From Allostella vacuolata (GTDB taxonomy: Bacteria; Pseudomonadota; Alphaproteobacteria; ATCC43930; Allostellaceae): a stretch of DNA of 64,000 bases. Under the pieces are notes generated by a model. It made no database searches. It saw only the letters and a program-made list of their open reading frames with translations, and was not told the origin of the DNA. Of the stretch, positions 17,196-26,100 are shown in pieces; within the stretch, counting starts at the first letter, position 1, and each line of letters opens with the position of its first letter. The stretch spans positions 2,383,001 through 2,447,000 of the forward strand of contig AP019702.1 in NCBI GenBank assembly GCA_006739055.1, in the 5' to 3' direction. A program made the position numbers and the translations under genes.

Positions 17196-18083
17196 ATGCG
17201 AATTTTCCTGACCGGGGCGAACGGCTTCATCGGCGGCGGGATCGCGGCGGGGCTGATCGCCACAGGCCATGCGGTCCGCGGCCTCGTCCGCGACCATGCC
17301 AAGGCGGCGGCCGTCGCCGCGCACGGCATCGAGCCGGTCGTGGGCACGCTCGACGACGCGGCGCTGCTCCAGGCCGAAGCCCGGGCCGCCGATGGCGTCG
17401 TCAACGCCGCCAGCAGCGACCATCGCGGCGCCGTCGAGGCGCTGATCGCCGGGCTGGCCGGCTCGGGCAAGCCCCTGCTCCATACCAGCGGCAGCAGCAT
17501 CGTCGCCGACGAGGCGATGGGCGAGCCGTCCGAGCGCATCTTCCACGAGGACACACCGATCGAGCCGGAGCCGGACAAGGCCGCGCGCGTCGCCCTCGAC
17601 CGGCGGGTGCTGGACGCGCCCGGCATTCGCCCGGTCGTCCTCTGCAACACCATGATCTATGGCAATGCGCTGGGCGCCCCGGCCGAAAGCGTGCAGGTGC
17701 CGGCCCTGGTGCGCCAGGCCCGGGCCACCGGCGTCGCCCGCTATATCGGTCGCGGCCTCAATCGCTGGTCGAACGTGCACATCGCCGACGTGGCGGCGCT
17801 CTACGGCCTCGCGCTGGAGAAGGCCGCGCCCGGCACCTTCCTCTATGTCGAAAGCGGCGAGGAGGCGCTGGGGGAGGTGGTTCGGGCGATCGCGGCACGG
17901 CTCGGCCTGGGGCCGGCGCAGTCGATGCCGGCGGCCGAGGCGGTCGACTTCTGGGGCCGCGAGCGGGCCGTCTTCGCGCTCGGCTCCAACAGCCGCGTGC
18001 GCGGGCGGGTCGCGACGGAGCGGCTCGGCTGGGTGCCTCGCCATGGCTCGATCACCGACTGGATCGCCCGCGAGCTCCCCTGA
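17196..18083 (+). CDS. NAD-dependent epimerase/dehydratase family protein
   Basis: A 295-residue extended short-chain dehydrogenase. The Rossmann motif is TGANGFIGGG at residues 6-15 and the expected GRGLNRWSNVHIADVAALY segment near 190 is present. The usual YxxxK catalytic pair is not evident; a conserved-looking SGSS at ~100 could carry the Ser. This matches the atypical SDR branch that binds NAD(P) and acts on small sugars or uncharacterised substrates. Soluble and cytoplasmic. It follows the Crp gene by 58 nt and lies 98 nt before the SnoaL-like gene. Substrate unknown. Confidence 0.82.
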   Translation: MRIFLTGANGFIGGGIAAGLIATGHAVRGLVRDHAKAAAVAAHGIEPVVGTLDDAALLQAEARAADGVVNAASSDHRGAVEALIAGLAGSGKPLLHTSGSSIVADEAMGEPSERIFHEDTPIEPEPDKAARVALDRRVLDAPGIRPVVLCNTMIYGNALGAPAESVQVPALVRQARATGVARYIGRGLNRWSNVHIADVAALYGLALEKAAPGTFLYVESGEEALGEVVRAIAARLGLGPAQSMPAAEAVDFWGRERAVFALGSNSRVRGRVATERLGWVPRHGSITDWIARELP

Positions 18084-18181
18084 TCCGCCTGGGCACCGCG
18101 GGACTTTTCGGGCCGGCGATGTCGGATCGCCGCTCGGCCCCGCGTCCTCGGGACATTCAGTCCTGACCCGAGGAGCATCCC

Positions 18182-18634
18182 ATGACCACCGTCGATACGG
18201 AAATCCGAAACCTGTTCGAGACCCATGCCGCGGCGATCCGGCGCAAGGACGCCGAAGGCGCGCTCGCCGTCTACGCGCCCGGCGTCGTGCGCTTCGACCT
18301 GGCGCCGCCGCTGGCCACCGCGGGCGAGCGGGAACAGGGCCGGCAGGCGCTCGTCGACTGGTTCGCCACCTGGCGCGGGGGCATCGGCTACGAGTTGCGC
18401 GACCTGGCGATCATCGCCGAAGGGGGCCTCGCGCTCTGCCACGGCTTCCTGCGGATCAGCGGCACCAAGGCCGATGGCGAGGAGGTCGGCGTGTGGACGC
18501 GCCGGACGGTCGGGCTGCGGCGCGAGGCCGAGGCGTGGCGCATCGTCCACGAGCATGGCTCGGTGCCCTTCTACATGGACGGCAGCCTGCGCGCGGCCGT
18601 GGACCTGCAGCCGCCGGCCGTGCGCGCGGGGTGA
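18182..18634 (+). CDS. SnoaL-like / NTF2-fold protein
   Basis: A 150-residue cytoplasmic protein with an NTF2-like cone fold: N-terminal helices with IRRKDAEGALAVYAPGVVRFDLAPPL, a central strand with RRTVGLRREAEAWRIVHEHGSVPF. This matches the DUF4440/SnoaL_3 pattern. Members include ketosteroid-isomerase-like enzymes and many uncharacterised binding proteins. Preceded by a good ribosome-binding site (GAGGAGC). The substrate is unknown. Confidence 0.82.
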   Translation: MTTVDTEIRNLFETHAAAIRRKDAEGALAVYAPGVVRFDLAPPLATAGEREQGRQALVDWFATWRGGIGYELRDLAIIAEGGLALCHGFLRISGTKADGEEVGVWTRRTVGLRREAEAWRIVHEHGSVPFYMDGSLRAAVDLQPPAVRAG

Positions 18635-18708
18635 CGGCCGGCGGATGGCGGCCCGGCTGGCGCCACCCCATATAGGCGGCTACGGTTTGTCCTAGGGTCC
18701 CCCTCGCC

Positions 18709-19746
18709 ATGCTCGATACCCGACTGCTGCATATTCTCGACGACGATCCGCCGCTCGATTCGCCCCTCGGTCCGGCGGCGCCGTCCCCGCTGCCGGTTGC
18801 CGGCGACGGCCATCTGCTCGATGCCTATTCCGAGGCGGTGGCCGGCGTCGTCGACCGCGTCGGGCCGTCGGTCGTCCGGGTCGCGGTCGCCGCCGACCGC
18901 GCGAGCGGGCGGCGGGGCGGTGCCGGGTCCGGCGTCATCGTCTCGCCGGACGGCCTCGTCCTCACCAACAGCCACGTCGTCCAGGGCGCCCGTCTGGTGC
19001 GCCTCGCCATCTCCGATGGGCGCGAGCTGGAAGCGGCCGTCCTCGGCGACGACCCGCACACCGATCTCGCCGTCCTGCGGGTGACCGCGGGGGTGACCCT
19101 GGCGGCCGCCCGCCTGGGCGATTCCAAGGCGCTGCGGCGCGGCCAGCTGGTGGTGGCGATCGGCAACCCGCTCGGCTTCGAATCGACCGTCACCTCGGGC
19201 GTGGTGTCCGCGCTCGGCCGCAGCCTGCGGGCGGGGACCGGCCGGCTGATCGACGACGTCATCCAGACCGATGCCGCGCTCAACCCCGGCAATTCCGGCG
19301 GCCCGCTGGTGTCCAGCCGGGGCGAGGTGATCGGCATCAATACGGCGGTGATCGCCGGGGCGCAGGGCATCTGCTTCGCCGTCTCCAGCAACACCGCCAG
19401 CCATGCGCTGAGCGAGATCCTGCGCCATGGCCGGGTGCGCCGCGCCTTCATCGGCGTCGCCGCCCAGACCCTGCCGGTGCCGCGCCGGCTGGCCCGCCAG
19501 GTCGGCATCGACAGCAGCCTGGCGGTGATCATCACCACGGTCGAGCCGGACGGGCCGGCGGCGCGCGCGGGCCTGGCCGAGCGCGACATCGTGGTCGCCC
19601 TGGACGGGCAGCCGGTGGCCGGCGCCGACGACCTGGTCCGGCTGCTGGGCGGCGAGCGCATCGGCCGGGTGACGGAACTGTCGGTGATCAGCGGCGGCCG
19701 GCTGCGCGTCGTGCCGGTGACGCCGCAGGAGCGCGACCGCCGCTGA
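18709..19746 (+). CDS. S1C serine protease, HtrA/DegP type
   Basis: A 345-residue trypsin-like protease with a C-terminal PDZ domain. The catalytic triad is H89 (LTNSHVVQGA), D119 (HTDLAVLRV) and S196 (NPGNSGGPLVS). The PDZ starts near residue 255 (AFIGVAAQTLPVP) and includes GPAARAGLAERDIVVALDG. The N-terminus has no obvious signal peptide or TM segment, unlike most HtrA proteins, so the protein may be cytoplasmic or have an unannotated upstream start. Family role is degradation of misfolded proteins. Located 74 nt after the SnoaL-like gene and 29 nt before a DUF72 gene. Confidence 0.9.
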   Translation: MLDTRLLHILDDDPPLDSPLGPAAPSPLPVAGDGHLLDAYSEAVAGVVDRVGPSVVRVAVAADRASGRRGGAGSGVIVSPDGLVLTNSHVVQGARLVRLAISDGRELEAAVLGDDPHTDLAVLRVTAGVTLAAARLGDSKALRRGQLVVAIGNPLGFESTVTSGVVSALGRSLRAGTGRLIDDVIQTDAALNPGNSGGPLVSSRGEVIGINTAVIAGAQGICFAVSSNTASHALSEILRHGRVRRAFIGVAAQTLPVPRRLARQVGIDSSLAVIITTVEPDGPAARAGLAERDIVVALDGQPVAGADDLVRLLGGERIGRVTELSVISGGRLRVVPVTPQERDRR

Positions 19747-19775
19747 CGGGCGGCGACTTCCGGGGGAGAGAGGGC

Positions 19776-20579
19776 ATGGCGAAGGCGAAGACGGGCCGTA
19801 TCCGGGTCGGCATCGGCGGGTGGACCTACGAGCCCTGGCGGGGGCCCTTCTATCCCGAGGGCCTGGTCCACAGGCGCGAGCTGGAGTTCGCCAGCCGCAA
19901 GCTGACCTCGATCGAGATCAACGGCACCTTCTACGGCTCGCAGAAGCCCGAGAGCTTCGCCCGCTGGCACGACGAGACGCCGGACGACTTCGTCTTCGCG
20001 CTGAAGGGCCCGCGCTTCGCCACCAACCGGCGCGTCCTGGCCGAGGCGGGCGAGTCCGTCGAGCGCTTCCTCGCCAGCGGCGTGCTGGAACTGAAGGACA
20101 AGCTCGGGCCCATCAACTGGCAGCTGGCGCCCACCAAGCGCTTCGACCCGGACGATTTCGCGGCCTTCCTCAAGCTCCTGCCGGCCCGCGTCGAAGGCCG
20201 GGCGCTCCGCCACGCCGTCGAGGTCCGCCACGACAGCTTCAAGGACCCGGCTTTCGTCACGCTCGCCCGCGAGCATGGGGTCGCCATCGTCGTCGCCGGC
20301 GATGCGGAGTATCCGCAGATCGCCGACCCGACCGCGCACTTCGTCTATGCCCGCATCATGGGAACCGGGGAGGGACCGGCGGCCGGCTATCCGCCCAAGG
20401 CGCTCGACCGCTGGGCGGAGCGGGCGCGGGCCTGGGCCGCCGGCCAGGCGCCGGACGGGCTGGAGACGGTGGCCCCGGTCGAAGCCGGCCCGCCGCGCGA
20501 TGTCTTCCTCTACGTCATCAGCGGCCACAAGGTGGCGAATCCGGCGGCCGCGATGGAGATCATCGGCCGGCTCGGATAG
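19776..20579 (+). CDS. DUF72 domain-containing protein
   Basis: A 267-residue protein of the DUF72 family, a TIM-barrel-like fold of unknown reaction. The N-terminal IRVGIGGWTYEPWRGPFYPEG, followed by SIEINGTFYGSQKPESFARWHDETP and FAFALKGPR-type strands, is diagnostic. The family is reported near DNA-repair and lyase-like genes but no enzymatic activity is settled. Cytoplasmic. It lies 11 nt upstream of the next gene and may share its transcript with that gene and alkB, a cluster hinting at nucleic-acid damage functions. Confidence 0.9.
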   Translation: MAKAKTGRIRVGIGGWTYEPWRGPFYPEGLVHRRELEFASRKLTSIEINGTFYGSQKPESFARWHDETPDDFVFALKGPRFATNRRVLAEAGESVERFLASGVLELKDKLGPINWQLAPTKRFDPDDFAAFLKLLPARVEGRALRHAVEVRHDSFKDPAFVTLAREHGVAIVVAGDAEYPQIADPTAHFVYARIMGTGEGPAAGYPPKALDRWAERARAWAAGQAPDGLETVAPVEAGPPRDVFLYVISGHKVANPAAAMEIIGRLG

Positions 20580-20590
20580 GTCGGGACGCC

Positions 20591-21217
20591 ATGCCGCTCC
20601 AGAACCGCGTGCTGCCGGACGGCGAGATCGTCGCGATCCCCGAGCGCGGTCTCTTCACCGGCAACCGCGGCATCCTCCACGATCCGGCCCGCCGCACGCT
20701 CCTGCCGCGGCGCTGGACGTCGCGGCGCTGGATCGTCTGCACCCGCAGCTGGAAGGGCGTGCGCCGCGACGTGATGGGCGGACGCAGCTGGACGGAGCTC
20801 TTCTTCCTCGACGAGGCGACGGCGCTGGCAGCCGGGCACCGGCCCTGCTTCTACTGCCGCCGGGCGGAGGCGCGCCGGTTCCAGGCCGCCTGGGTCGCAG
20901 GGACCGGCGGGGCGGGCGACGCCGACGCGATGGACGCCGTCCTGCATGCCGAACGATTGGACGGCCGCGCCAAGCGGCGCCACGAACTGCAAGTTCCGCT
21001 GCGGGAATTGCCGGACGGCGCCATGGTGGCGGCCGCGGACGGGATGTTCGCGATCCTCGCCGGGCGGCCCTGGCGCTGGACGCCGGGCGGCTATCATCCG
21101 GCGCCGGGCGTGCCCGGCGGGTTGTCGCTGCTCACCCCGCCCTCGACGGTCAGGGCGCTGGCGGCGGGCTATCGCCCGGTGCTGCACCCGAGCCTCGGTG
21201 ACGCGGCCGATGGCTGA
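20591..21217 (+). CDS. conserved hypothetical protein (CxxC, FLDEATALAAGHRPC)
   Basis: A 208-residue soluble protein with the distinctive segment TELFFLDEATALAAGHRPC followed by FYCRRAEA, giving a C-x-x-C near residue 86-89. I recognise this as a widely distributed uncharacterised family rather than a named enzyme. The N-terminal part (RGLFTGNRGILHDPARR) and a Trp-rich C-terminus are also family-like. The last 8 nt overlap the alkB start, suggesting coupling. A nucleic-acid-related role is a guess from the alkB neighbour only. Confidence 0.75.
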   Translation: MPLQNRVLPDGEIVAIPERGLFTGNRGILHDPARRTLLPRRWTSRRWIVCTRSWKGVRRDVMGGRSWTELFFLDEATALAAGHRPCFYCRRAEARRFQAAWVAGTGGAGDADAMDAVLHAERLDGRAKRRHELQVPLRELPDGAMVAAADGMFAILAGRPWRWTPGGYHPAPGVPGGLSLLTPPSTVRALAAGYRPVLHPSLGDAADG

Positions 21218-21848
21218 CCTGTTCGGCGACGGCAAGCCGCCGCGGGAGGACCTGGCGGCGGGCGCGGTGCTGCTGCGCGGCCGGGCCCTGCCGGCAGCGG
21301 CGCTTCTGGAAGCGGTCGAGACGGTGACCGCGGCCGCACCCTTTCGCCACATGGTGACGCCGGGCGGCTTCGAGATGTCGGTCGCCATGACCAATTGCGG
21401 CCGGGCGGGCTGGATCACCGACCGGCGCGGCTACCGCTACGGGGCGACCGACCCGGCCAGCGGCCGGCCCTGGCCGGCGATGCCGGCCGCGTTCCAGGCC
21501 CTGGCGGAAGGGGCGGCGGCCGAGGCGGGCTATCCGGGCTTCGTGCCCGATGCCTGCCTCGTCAACCGCTACCGGCCGGGTGCCCGCCTGTCGCTGCACC
21601 AGGACCGCGACGAGCGCGACTACGCCCAGCCGATCGTCTCGGTCTCGCTCGGCCTGCCCGCCACCTTCCAGTTCGGCGGCAGCCGCCGGGCCGATTCGGT
21701 CCGCCGCATCGCGCTCGACCATGGCGACGTGGTGGTCTGGGGCGGCGCCTCGCGCCTGGCCTTCCACGGGGTGCTGGCCCTGAGGGAGGGGACGCATCCG
21801 GAAACCGGCGCCGCACGGATCAACCTGACCTTCCGCCGGGCGCTGTAG
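21210..21848 (+). CDS. alkB: AlkB-family Fe(II)/2-oxoglutarate dioxygenase
   Basis: A 212-residue alkylation-repair dioxygenase. The iron ligands are H130 and D132 (SLHQDRDE) and H186 (LAFHGVLAL); 2-oxoglutarate contacts are R203 and R209 in the RINLTFRR segment, matching E. coli AlkB order and spacing (H131, D133, H187, R204, R210). The nucleotide-recognition lid is in the N-terminal third. It oxidatively removes alkyl groups from DNA bases. No LexA- or Ada-type site is obvious. The start overlaps the previous gene by 8 nt. Confidence 0.93.
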   Translation: MADLFGDGKPPREDLAAGAVLLRGRALPAAALLEAVETVTAAAPFRHMVTPGGFEMSVAMTNCGRAGWITDRRGYRYGATDPASGRPWPAMPAAFQALAEGAAAEAGYPGFVPDACLVNRYRPGARLSLHQDRDERDYAQPIVSVSLGLPATFQFGGSRRADSVRRIALDHGDVVVWGGASRLAFHGVLALREGTHPETGAARINLTFRRAL

Positions 21849-21902
21849 CCGGCGAATCCGATTGTCCGCCGACCCGGTCTGTGGCCTGTTCTGCGAAGGG
21901 GG

Positions 21903-21916
21903 CTACGGTTCCGTAG
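21903..21916. promoter_or_regulatory. short palindrome upstream of the FG-GAP exoprotein gene
   Basis: CTACGG-TT-CCGTAG reads as a perfect inverted repeat with a 2-nt loop, between alkB and the exoprotein, 97 nt before that start. It could be a binding site or a weak hairpin; no further evidence. Confidence 0.3.
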
Positions 21917-22013
21917 GCGGTGGTGTTGAGCGGCGATCCCGGATCGCGCGTCGGCATCGGTGCGGGCGTTCCCCCGCCCGCGGAAGCGGGCTTCCTGGAT
22001 GGTGGGGGGCTGC

Positions 22014-24443
22014 ATGGCGATCGACCTGTCGACTCTGGATGCCAGCATCGGCTTCACGATAGCCGGCGTGTGCGCGGACGGCGGCTTCGGCTGGTCGGTC
22101 AGCACGGCGGGGGACGTCAATGGGGACCAGATCGACGACCTGATCGTCGGGGCGCCCTATGTCGACGGAGCCTATGTCGTGTTCGGCCGCCAGGCCGGCT
22201 TCGGCACGGGACTGGCGGTCTCTGACCTCGACGGCGCGAACGGGTTCGTCATCGTCGGTCGCTCCGACCACGAGGCCGCCGGCTGGTCGGTCAGCAACGC
22301 GGGCGACGTCAACGGGGACGGCATCGGCGACGTGATCGTGGGTGCGGTCGAGGCCGACGCGGGCGTCGGCAGGAGCTATGTCGTCTTCGGCAAGGCGGGC
22401 GGCTTCGGCCCGTCCGTCGACCTCGATGCGCTCAACAGCGACGGCTTCGTGATCCTTGGCGGCACGGTCGAGATGGTCGGGGTTTCGGTCGCCGCCGCGG
22501 GGGACGTGAACGGCGACGGCATCGACGACGTGATCGTGGGCGCCTCGCACTACGACAGGCTGCCGGCCGGAGTGGGCGCCGCCTATATCGTCTATGGGCG
22601 GGAGGATACGCCGGACGGACTGCGCGGCCAGACCATCCAGCTGTCGGGCTTCGCGGTCGTCAACAGCCTGGGCTTCGTCATCAACGGCGTCACCGAACAG
22701 GGGGACCTCGGCGCTTCCGTCCATGGGGCGGGCGACCTCAATGGCGACGGTATCGATGACCTGGTCGTCGGGGCGCCGGCGACTTCGAGCGGCGGGCAGA
22801 AGGGGCACGTCTACGTCGTTTTCGGCAAGTCGGGCGGGTTCGGCCCGCTCGATGCCTCCGCGCTCGCCAGCGACGGGCTGACGATCATCGATTCGGAGAG
22901 CGGCGGCGGTCTCGGCTTGTCGGTGAGCGCGGCCGGGGATGTCAACGGCGACGGGGTCGCCGACCTGATCATCAGCAGCCCCGGGGCCGCCGATGACGGC
23001 GGGCTGGTCCATGTCGTCTACGGCCGGCCGGCCGGGCTGCGCGGCCAGACGATCGATCTGTCGGGCTTCACGACCGGCAGCGACGGCTTCGTCGTGAACG
23101 CTGGAGAATCGGCGCTCATCACCGGCTTTTCGGTCGATGGCATCGGCGATTTCAACGGTGACGGGGTCGATGACCTGGTCATCGGCACCCCGTGGACGGC
23201 CCTCGGCGGGATAGCCTACGTCGTTTTCGGCCGGTCCGGCGGCTATGTCGCGGATGTGGAGCTGTCGTTGCTGGACGGCAGCAGCGACGGCTTCGTCATT
23301 CCCGGCATCGACGATTCGAGCGTGGCGGGCCTCGGCTTTTCGGTCAGCCGTGCCGGCGACGTCAACGGCGACGGCGGTGCCGACATCATCATCGGTTCCC
23401 CCGGCTTTCCGTTGCCGCAGGCCGGCCTGGCCTATGTGCTGCTCGGCGAGGCGCCGCCGCCCGCACCGCCGCCCCTGCCGGATGAGCCGGCGAACCAGGC
23501 GCCGGTGGCGGTGGACGATCGATACGCGGTCGCCTGGAGCCGGACCCTCGCGGTTCCCGGTCCCGGCGTGCTGGCGAACGACGGCGATCCGGACGGCGAC
23601 CCGCTGGCCGTCGTCGGCGTGACCAAGGGCACCAGCCTGGGCGTCCTGTCCTGGAACGCCGAGGGCGGCTTCACCTACCATCCGGGCGGCGCGCTGCCGG
23701 GCACGGACAGCTTCGTCTACACGGTCGGGGACGGTCGGGGCGGCAGCGACAGCGCCGTGGTGACGATCGAGGTCACCGCGGGCGAGGGGCCGATATGGCG
23801 TCCGCCGGCTTCGGGCGGCGACGGTGCCGAGCGCTTCTGGGGGACCAGCGGCGCCGACACGATCTACGGCATGGGCGGCGGCGACACCATCTCTGGCGAC
23901 GGCGGCCGCGACCGGCTGAACGGCAATGCCGGGGACGACCTGGTCGACGGCGGCGCCGACGAGGACGTCGTCTGGGGCGGGCAGGGCAACGACACCGTCC
24001 GAGGCGGCGACGGCAACGACTGGGCGCTGGGCGACCTCGGCGACGACCTCGTCCATGGCGGGGCGGGGCACGACTTCGTCTGGGGCGGCCAGGGCGACGA
24101 CCGGCTGTTCGGCGACCAGGGCAACGACGTGCTGTCCGGCGACCGCGGCGACGACACCCTGACGGGCGGCGAAGGTGCCGACCAGTTCGTCTATCGAGAG
24201 AACGGCGGCCTCGACCGCGTCACGGACTACGACCTGATGGGCGGCGACGCGGTGCGGCTGGAGGTCGGGCCGGAAGGGTTGCTCAACGGGGTCGCGATCG
24301 GCGGCTTCGCCGACATCCTGGCGTTGCTGGAGGACGGTCCGGACGGGGTGTTCCTGCGCCTCGGCGACGACCCGCTCCAGGGCATCACGCTGGAGGGGAT
24401 CTTCAAGAACCAGCTTTCGGCCGACGACTTCGCGATCGCCTGA
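22014..24443 (+). CDS. FG-GAP propeller / Ig-like / RTX calcium-binding exoprotein
   Basis: An 809-residue secreted protein. Residues ~15-480 carry seven FG-GAP repeats with calcium loops such as GDVNGDGIDDVIVGA, the number for an integrin-alpha-type seven-bladed propeller. Residues ~490-590 form a cadherin-like/Big_9 domain (NQAPVAVDD...NDGDPDGDPL). Residues ~600-730 hold RTX nonapeptides GGxGxDxLxG (GGRDRLNGNAGDDLVDGG, GGQGNDTVRGGDGNDWALG), and the tail KNQLSADDFAIA is a type I secretion-like C-terminus. No signal peptide, consistent with that route; no T1SS genes are in the window. Starts at ATG 22014 after GGTGGGGGG. Function could be adhesion or surface binding. Confidence 0.88.
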   Translation: MAIDLSTLDASIGFTIAGVCADGGFGWSVSTAGDVNGDQIDDLIVGAPYVDGAYVVFGRQAGFGTGLAVSDLDGANGFVIVGRSDHEAAGWSVSNAGDVNGDGIGDVIVGAVEADAGVGRSYVVFGKAGGFGPSVDLDALNSDGFVILGGTVEMVGVSVAAAGDVNGDGIDDVIVGASHYDRLPAGVGAAYIVYGREDTPDGLRGQTIQLSGFAVVNSLGFVINGVTEQGDLGASVHGAGDLNGDGIDDLVVGAPATSSGGQKGHVYVVFGKSGGFGPLDASALASDGLTIIDSESGGGLGLSVSAAGDVNGDGVADLIISSPGAADDGGLVHVVYGRPAGLRGQTIDLSGFTTGSDGFVVNAGESALITGFSVDGIGDFNGDGVDDLVIGTPWTALGGIAYVVFGRSGGYVADVELSLLDGSSDGFVIPGIDDSSVAGLGFSVSRAGDVNGDGGADIIIGSPGFPLPQAGLAYVLLGEAPPPAPPPLPDEPANQAPVAVDDRYAVAWSRTLAVPGPGVLANDGDPDGDPLAVVGVTKGTSLGVLSWNAEGGFTYHPGGALPGTDSFVYTVGDGRGGSDSAVVTIEVTAGEGPIWRPPASGGDGAERFWGTSGADTIYGMGGGDTISGDGGRDRLNGNAGDDLVDGGADEDVVWGGQGNDTVRGGDGNDWALGDLGDDLVHGGAGHDFVWGGQGDDRLFGDQGNDVLSGDRGDDTLTGGEGADQFVYRENGGLDRVTDYDLMGGDAVRLEVGPEGLLNGVAIGGFADILALLEDGPDGVFLRLGDDPLQGITLEGIFKNQLSADDFAIA

Positions 24444-24474
24444 AGGCGCGGGCCGGGCGGGGGCTGCCGCGATC

Positions 24475-24501
24475 GGGCCGGGGCCATGTCCGCCCCGGCC
24501 C
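24475..24501. terminator. bidirectional hairpin terminator
   Basis: A perfect 10-bp stem GGGCCGGGGC/GCCCCGGCCC with 7-nt loop sits between the convergent exoprotein gene and the membrane-protein gene, as expected for a shared terminator. No U-run. Confidence 0.65.
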
Positions 24502-24510
24502 GTTGCGGGG

Positions 24511-25542
24511 TCAGCGGCGCAGGGCCGCCGGACGCACCGTCACCGTCGGCTCGACCGTGCCCACCCGGCCGCCGATCCAGGCGGCGACGGCGCCCAGCAG
24601 CAGGGCGATGAAGCCGAGCAGCGAGGCGCGCGACACCGCCTTGGCGGTCGCGTCGGCGGCTTCGGTCGCCGTGCGCCGGGCCTCCTCGGCCGCCGCCCGG
24701 TACTGCTGCTCATACTCCGCGACGCGGGCGCGGGCATCCTCGATGGTCATCGGCTGGCCGGCGAAGCCCGGTGCGGCGGCATCCTGGCCCGGCGTGGTCT
24801 GTCCGGGCCTACCCTGGGCGCCCGTCGCACCCTGGGCGGCCACGCCGTTGTGGGCGCGCATCAGCGCCTGGGCCGCCCGCTCGCGCATCGCGTCCGCCTG
24901 GGCCGGGTCGCCGGTCGTGGCCGCGCGCATCGCGGCCACCGCATCGTCGCGCAGGGTCGCCGGGTCGTTGCCGCCGATCGCGCTGCGCACCTGCCGCTCG
25001 ATCCGCCCGAACAGGTCGTTGCCCTGGACGATCCCGGGCGCGGCCGCCTGGATCGCGCCGCCGGCCGCCTTGCCGACGCCGCCCAGCGCGCTGCCGACGG
25101 CGTTGAAGGTGCCGCCGATCAGGCCGCCCACCGCGCTCGCCATCATCCAGAAGATCAGGAGCGTGGTGGCGGCCCAGGCGATCAGCCCGTGCCAGCTGCC
25201 GGTCGAGGCCTTGGGCCGGCCGCACAGGCGGCCGGCGACCGCGCCGCCGATGAAGGCCGCGATGATGCCGCTGGCCACCCACCAGATCGCGGCTCCCGTC
25301 GAGAAGGAGCGCAGCGTCGGGCTGTCGCCGGCCAGCGGGTCGAGGGTCGCGGCGCCGATGCCGACCCCCAGCATGTTGAGCAGCGCCTGGGTCACCAGCG
25401 CCACGACGACGCCGGCGGCGACGGCGCCCCAGGACACCCGGTTGATCATGATGGTGCGCGCATCGTCGGCCGGCGTGACGCCGCTCCAGTGGGGGGCGTC
25501 GCCGTCGCCATACGCCCTCGGCGTTTCCTCGGTGATGGACAT
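24511..25542 (-). CDS. integral membrane protein of unknown function
   Basis: A 343-residue inner-membrane protein I do not recognise by name. After a soluble ~35-residue N-terminus, TM helices follow at about 38-60, 85-110 and 125-145 (rich in Ala/Gly), then a soluble helical segment with ADAMRERAAQALMRAHNG, a coiled region (EDARARVAEYEQQYRAAAEEARR) and a final TM near 315-335. The glycine-zipper-like GGLIGGTFNAVGSALGGVGKAAGG is notable. Resembles 'PhnA-like' membrane proteins of alphaproteobacteria, but this is uncertain. Monocistronic between a terminator and the ParDE module. Confidence 0.6.
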   Translation of the reverse strand: MSITEETPRAYGDGDAPHWSGVTPADDARTIMINRVSWGAVAAGVVVALVTQALLNMLGVGIGAATLDPLAGDSPTLRSFSTGAAIWWVASGIIAAFIGGAVAGRLCGRPKASTGSWHGLIAWAATTLLIFWMMASAVGGLIGGTFNAVGSALGGVGKAAGGAIQAAAPGIVQGNDLFGRIERQVRSAIGGNDPATLRDDAVAAMRAATTGDPAQADAMRERAAQALMRAHNGVAAQGATGAQGRPGQTTPGQDAAAPGFAGQPMTIEDARARVAEYEQQYRAAAEEARRTATEAADATAKAVSRASLLGFIALLLGAVAAWIGGRVGTVEPTVTVRPAALRR

Positions 25543-25719
25543 GGGGTCTCTTTTCCCTGGCAGATCGCGGAGGCCGGCTCCAGTCGGCGACGATCGTCTG
25601 GCGGCTTCTGCGAGCCCTCCGGTCGCTGCGTAACCGGGGCGTGTGCCGGAAGTTCCGTCGCCGCAGTTCTGCGCGGACGGGATTGTATCAGACACGGCCA
25701 TGGTGGCGGCCCGTTCCCA

Positions 25720-26100
25720 CTAGCTCTCTGCCTCGTCGTCGGGATGATGGGCGCGGCGGGTGTCGAGCCGTTCGACGATGTGGCGCAGGTGATCCTGGCC
25801 GCTGAAAAAGACGGCCAGGACGCGAACCTCGGCAAGCTCGTCGTCGGCGATGAAATAGAGGATCGTCTTGTCCTTCGGGACGCGGCGCAGCCGAGGCACG
25901 ATATCCTCGCACAGCGTCCCCTGATGGGGGATGGCGCCGAGCCGCATCATGGCGTCGTCGATGACCCGCACGCGACCGTCGGCCCGGTCGAGAGCGTCCG
26001 TCATCCCGTCTCCAAGGTCGCAGTAGCTTTCGACGAGGTGGTCGTGGATGCGCGCGAGGTCCGCCGTGACGGCCCGTGCGCGCCTGACCCTATAGGCCAC
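25720..26100 (-). CDS. parE: ParE/RelE-superfamily toxin
   Basis: A 126-residue plasmid-stabilisation-type toxin. The pattern RAVTADLARIHDHLVESY near the start and the C-terminal strand TILYFIADDELAEVRVLAVFFSGQD are typical of the RelE/ParE fold; the family acts on gyrase (ParE) or on translating ribosomes (RelE). The overlap with the antitoxin gene (start of toxin within its last 11 nt) and the order antitoxin-toxin match a ParDE module. Target not deducible. Confidence 0.83.
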   Translation of the reverse strand: MAYRVRRARAVTADLARIHDHLVESYCDLGDGMTDALDRADGRVRVIDDAMMRLGAIPHQGTLCEDIVPRLRRVPKDKTILYFIADDELAEVRVLAVFFSGQDHLRHIVERLDTRRAHHPDDEAES

